This document shows, in pieces, positions 14,270 through 16,393 of a stretch of DNA of 16,393 nt. The translations under genes and the position numbers were made by a program. The stretch spans positions 1-16,393 of the forward strand of contig CAUDEQ010000044.1 in the NCBI GenBank assembly GCA_958448635.1. Reading direction: 5' to 3'. The notes beneath the pieces were generated by a model, which saw nothing but the letters and a program-made list of their open reading frames with translations, did not search any database and had not been told where the DNA came from. The stretch's first letter is position 1, and the number at the start of each line of letters is the position of its first letter. Origin of the DNA: an uncultured Bacillota bacterium. GTDB lineage: Bacteria > Bacillota > Clostridia > Peptostreptococcales > Anaerovoracaceae.

Positions 14270-15700
14270 ATGATAGATAAGCAGAATTTGACGATGCTCA
14301 CTGATTTTTATGAGCTTACGATGGCCAACGGCTATCACAGTTCGAAGATAGCTGATAATGTGGCATATTTCGATATGTTCTTCAGGAAGATACCTGATGG
14401 CGGCGGATATGCGATATTTGCAGGCCTTCAGCAGGTGATAGAATATCTTCAGGGATTGAAGTTCACCGAAGAGGATATAGAGTTTTTGAGAAAAAAGGGG
14501 ATTTTTACTGAGGACTTTCTGGAGTATCTGCTGGATTTTAAATTCGAATGTGATATGTGGTCCGTACCTGAGGGAAGCATCATATTTCCGGGAGAACCGC
14601 TGATCACCATAAGAGGGCCTGTTATGCAGGCGCAGTTCGTTGAGACGATGATTCTGCTTTTGGTCAATCATCAGAGCCTCATTGCCACCAAGGCCAGCCG
14701 TATAGTCAGATCGGCTGCAGGAAGACCTGTAATGGAATTCGGAACCAGACGTGCCCACGGTACGGCGGCAGCTATATACGGTGCACGCGCCGCATATATA
14801 GGCGGCTGTGCAGGAACAGCATGCACAGTATCGGATCGTGATTTCGGTATACCTGCGCTGGGAACCATGGCGCACAGTTGGGTACAGATGTATGACGACG
14901 AGTATGAGGCCTTCAAAAAATATGCTGAAATATATCCTTCCAATTGCGTTCTTCTCGTGGATACATACGATGTGCTGAAGTCCGGAGTTCCTACTGCTAT
15001 TAAGGTTTTTAAGGAAATGAAGCCTGAAAAGATGGGAATACGTATCGACAGCGGAGATATGACATACCTTACGAAGAAGGCCAGAAAGATGTTGGACGAT
15101 GCGGGTCTTCAGGATTGCTCGATAGTCGTGTCCAATTCCATGGATGAGTACATCATCAGGGATGTCATCCAGGAAGGAGCATGTATAGATTCCTTCGGAG
15201 TAGGCGAGAGGCTTATTACAGCCAGCTCCAAGCCTGTGTTCGGCGGCGTCTACAAGCTGTCTGCTCTTGAGAAAGACGGCAGGATGATACCAAAGATAAA
15301 AGTTAGTGAAAATATAGAGAAGATAACCAATCCGGGCTTTAAGTCGTTGTACAGGCTTTACGATAAGGACACTGACAGAGCACTGGCAGATGTGATAACC
15401 TTGTATGATGAAACAATACCTGAGGACAGCGAATACGAAATATTCGATCCAAGCGCCGTGTGGAAGAGAAAGAAGATCAGCAATTTCTATGCAAGGGATC
15501 TTCGCATTCAGGTATTCGAAAAGGGTAAGTGCGTCTATGACAATCCTTCAATAGATGATATCAAGGAGTACTGCAGTAAGGAGCTTGACTCCATGTGGGA
15601 TGAAATAAAGCGCTTCGAAAATCCGCAGACGTATTACGTGGATCTTTCATATAATCTGTGGAAGCTGAAGAACGATATGCTTTCGGAAGCGAGAAAATAG
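14270..15700 (+). CDS. pncB: Nicotinate phosphoribosyltransferase
   Basis: Joins nicotinate and PRPP, with ATP, to form nicotinate mononucleotide, the entry step of the NAD salvage (Preiss-Handler) pathway in the cytoplasm. The 476 residues match the longer Firmicutes-type enzyme. Seen: N-terminal block MLTDFYELTMANGY typical of the family, substrate-site motif FGTRRAHG with His at 163, LLVDTYDV near 227, RIDSGDM near 262, and the phosphate-binding stretch DSFGVGERLITA with SKPVFGGVYKL. The ATG follows GGCGGAGG by about nine bases. It stands alone between the sigma54-operon terminator and a convergent exporter gene. The palindrome on its promoter suggests control by the NAD or redox state. 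Identification is firm. Confidence 0.96.
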   Translation: MIDKQNLTMLTDFYELTMANGYHSSKIADNVAYFDMFFRKIPDGGGYAIFAGLQQVIEYLQGLKFTEEDIEFLRKKGIFTEDFLEYLLDFKFECDMWSVPEGSIIFPGEPLITIRGPVMQAQFVETMILLLVNHQSLIATKASRIVRSAAGRPVMEFGTRRAHGTAAAIYGARAAYIGGCAGTACTVSDRDFGIPALGTMAHSWVQMYDDEYEAFKKYAEIYPSNCVLLVDTYDVLKSGVPTAIKVFKEMKPEKMGIRIDSGDMTYLTKKARKMLDDAGLQDCSIVVSNSMDEYIIRDVIQEGACIDSFGVGERLITASSKPVFGGVYKLSALEKDGRMIPKIKVSENIEKITNPGFKSLYRLYDKDTDRALADVITLYDETIPEDSEYEIFDPSAVWKRKKISNFYARDLRIQVFEKGKCVYDNPSIDDIKEYCSKELDSMWDEIKRFENPQTYYVDLSYNLWKLKNDMLSEARK

Positions 15701-15711
15701 CCGAGGCAGAC

Positions 15712-16323
15712 TCATATAACTATCCGGATGAATTGGTAAAGCAGCTTCAGTCCGTAAAATACGATGATGCATCCGCATACTATATTGATAATCCGTAAAA
15801 CATGCGAGCTGATGCGGCTGCTGAAAATGCTTATAAAAGATGTGACGCCTATGAACCAGCAGCACGAGGCTGCAGCTACACCGCTGATGAATTTAAGACC
15901 CTCTGCGGCAGGAAGCGTTGCTCTGAATGCGCCAAGCATCATGGTTCCGTCAATTATGGCCTGAGGGTTGAACCATGTCACAACACATGCGGTGGATATG
16001 ACTTTTAATATGGGGATGTTTACATCTTTGCCGCTGTCCAGGCTTTCCTCACGGGAGCGGAGCAGCGATATGCCTATCCAGATGACGACGATACTGCCTG
16101 CCAGAAGCACCATCATTTCTATCCATTGAGCCCTGCTCATCAATGCTCCTATACCGAAAAAGCATGCCAGAGCCAGAGTTATATCGAAGAACATGATGAT
16201 AAATGCGGTGGCATAGGCACGGCGTCTTGTCTGCGTGAGAGCGGTATTTATGACAAAAAGATTCTGAAGTCCGATGGGAGCCACATAGGCAAGCCCCATC
16301 AAAAATCCCTGAAAGAAATTCAT
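15712..16323 (-). CDS. LysE-family amino-acid exporter
   Basis: Inner-membrane efflux protein of the LysE/ArgO/RhtB superfamily; characterised members export lysine, arginine, threonine or related compounds. The 203 residues have the normal length and six hydrophobic helices. The N-terminal signature GFLMGLAYVAPIGLQNLFVI, with the PIGxQN core at residues 16-21, is closest to the LysE/ArgO branch. The next helix has FDITLALACFFGIGAL, and FNPQAIIDG around residue 117 is the conserved loop. The start ATG (16323-16321) is preceded by AAAAGGAGC. It is convergent with pncB, the stop codons lying only 11 bases apart. Upstream is an inverted repeat in the leader. The exported substrate is not deducible. 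Confidence 0.92.
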   Translation of the reverse strand: MNFFQGFLMGLAYVAPIGLQNLFVINTALTQTRRRAYATAFIIMFFDITLALACFFGIGALMSRAQWIEMMVLLAGSIVVIWIGISLLRSREESLDSGKDVNIPILKVISTACVVTWFNPQAIIDGTMMLGAFRATLPAAEGLKFISGVAAASCCWFIGVTSFISIFSSRISSHVLRIINIVCGCIIVFYGLKLLYQFIRIVI

Positions 16324-16345
16324 AACTGCTCCTTTTAAAGTAAAC

Positions 16346-16387
16346 GGTAAATAGTCCGTGTCCTTAGTGACATTGAATTAGTTTACC
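16346..16387 (-). promoter_or_regulatory. Inverted repeat in the leader of the LysE-family gene
   Basis: GGTAAACTA and TATTTACC, on the minus strand, pair with one bulged C and enclose a smaller TGTC/GACA hairpin. A TAGAAT (16393-16388) at the window edge may be a -10, which would place the repeat in the transcript leader about 22 bases before the start codon. It could be an operator or RNA element, and I cannot decide which. Confidence 0.35.
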
Positions 16388-16393
16388 ATTCTA

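Noticed and set aside
1..16393. CRISPR array, tRNA, rRNA or origin
   Set aside because: I saw no regularly spaced repeats, cloverleaf-like sequence, ribosomal RNA motif or DnaA-box cluster on either strand.

Overview
The window looks like chromosome from a low- to mid-GC anaerobic Firmicute of the class Clostridia. The basis is AGGAGG-type ribosome binding sites, heavy use of ATA (Ile) and AGA/AGG (Arg) codons, a Bacillus-type LexA box at uvrB, and the family mix (IS3 transposase, NtrC-type activator with PAS domain, SSS symporter, YtcJ-type amidohydrolase). I cannot name the species from the sequence.

Layout. (1) 1-~980 is a decayed mobile region: the first 355 bases are one end of an IS3-family element (orfA on the minus strand, cut by the window edge). 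It abuts the C-terminal remnant of a tyrosine recombinase that has lost its front and carries a one-base frameshift; a terminator follows. (2) 981-7088 is a DNA-repair block: tandem promoters with a LexA-like box over the first -35, then uvrB, uvrA and, one base after uvrA, an EamA/DMT transporter. (3) 7126-14147 is a self-contained catabolic cassette: a PAS-AAA+-HTH sigma-54 activator; a 318-base control region with three GTTTCA-N4-TGAAAC palindromes and a textbook -24/-12 promoter; then a saccharopine-dehydrogenase-like oxidoreductase, an unrecognised 204-aa protein, a sodium:solute symporter, a two-helix membrane peptide and a YtcJ-like metal-dependent amidohydrolase, closed by a terminator. 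(4) 14148-15700 is nicotinate phosphoribosyltransferase, with a perfect 22-bp palindrome sitting on its -10 box. (5) 15712-16323 is a convergent LysE-family exporter on the minus strand.

How the parts may work together. In block 3 the activator probably senses a small molecule through its PAS domain, binds the three palindromes, and drives RNA polymerase-sigma54 at 8757-8772. The symporter and its small partner would import a substrate. The amidohydrolase would cleave an amide or related C-N bond, and the NAD(P)-dependent dehydrogenase would oxidise an amine or opine-like product. The regulation and gene order are read from sequence; the substrate is unknown, and this operon is the best candidate for an undescribed system here.

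The other points of most interest are the Rex-like operator on the NAD-salvage gene, the SOS control of uvrBA with a second apparently LexA-free promoter, and the IS/integrase wreckage at the left edge.
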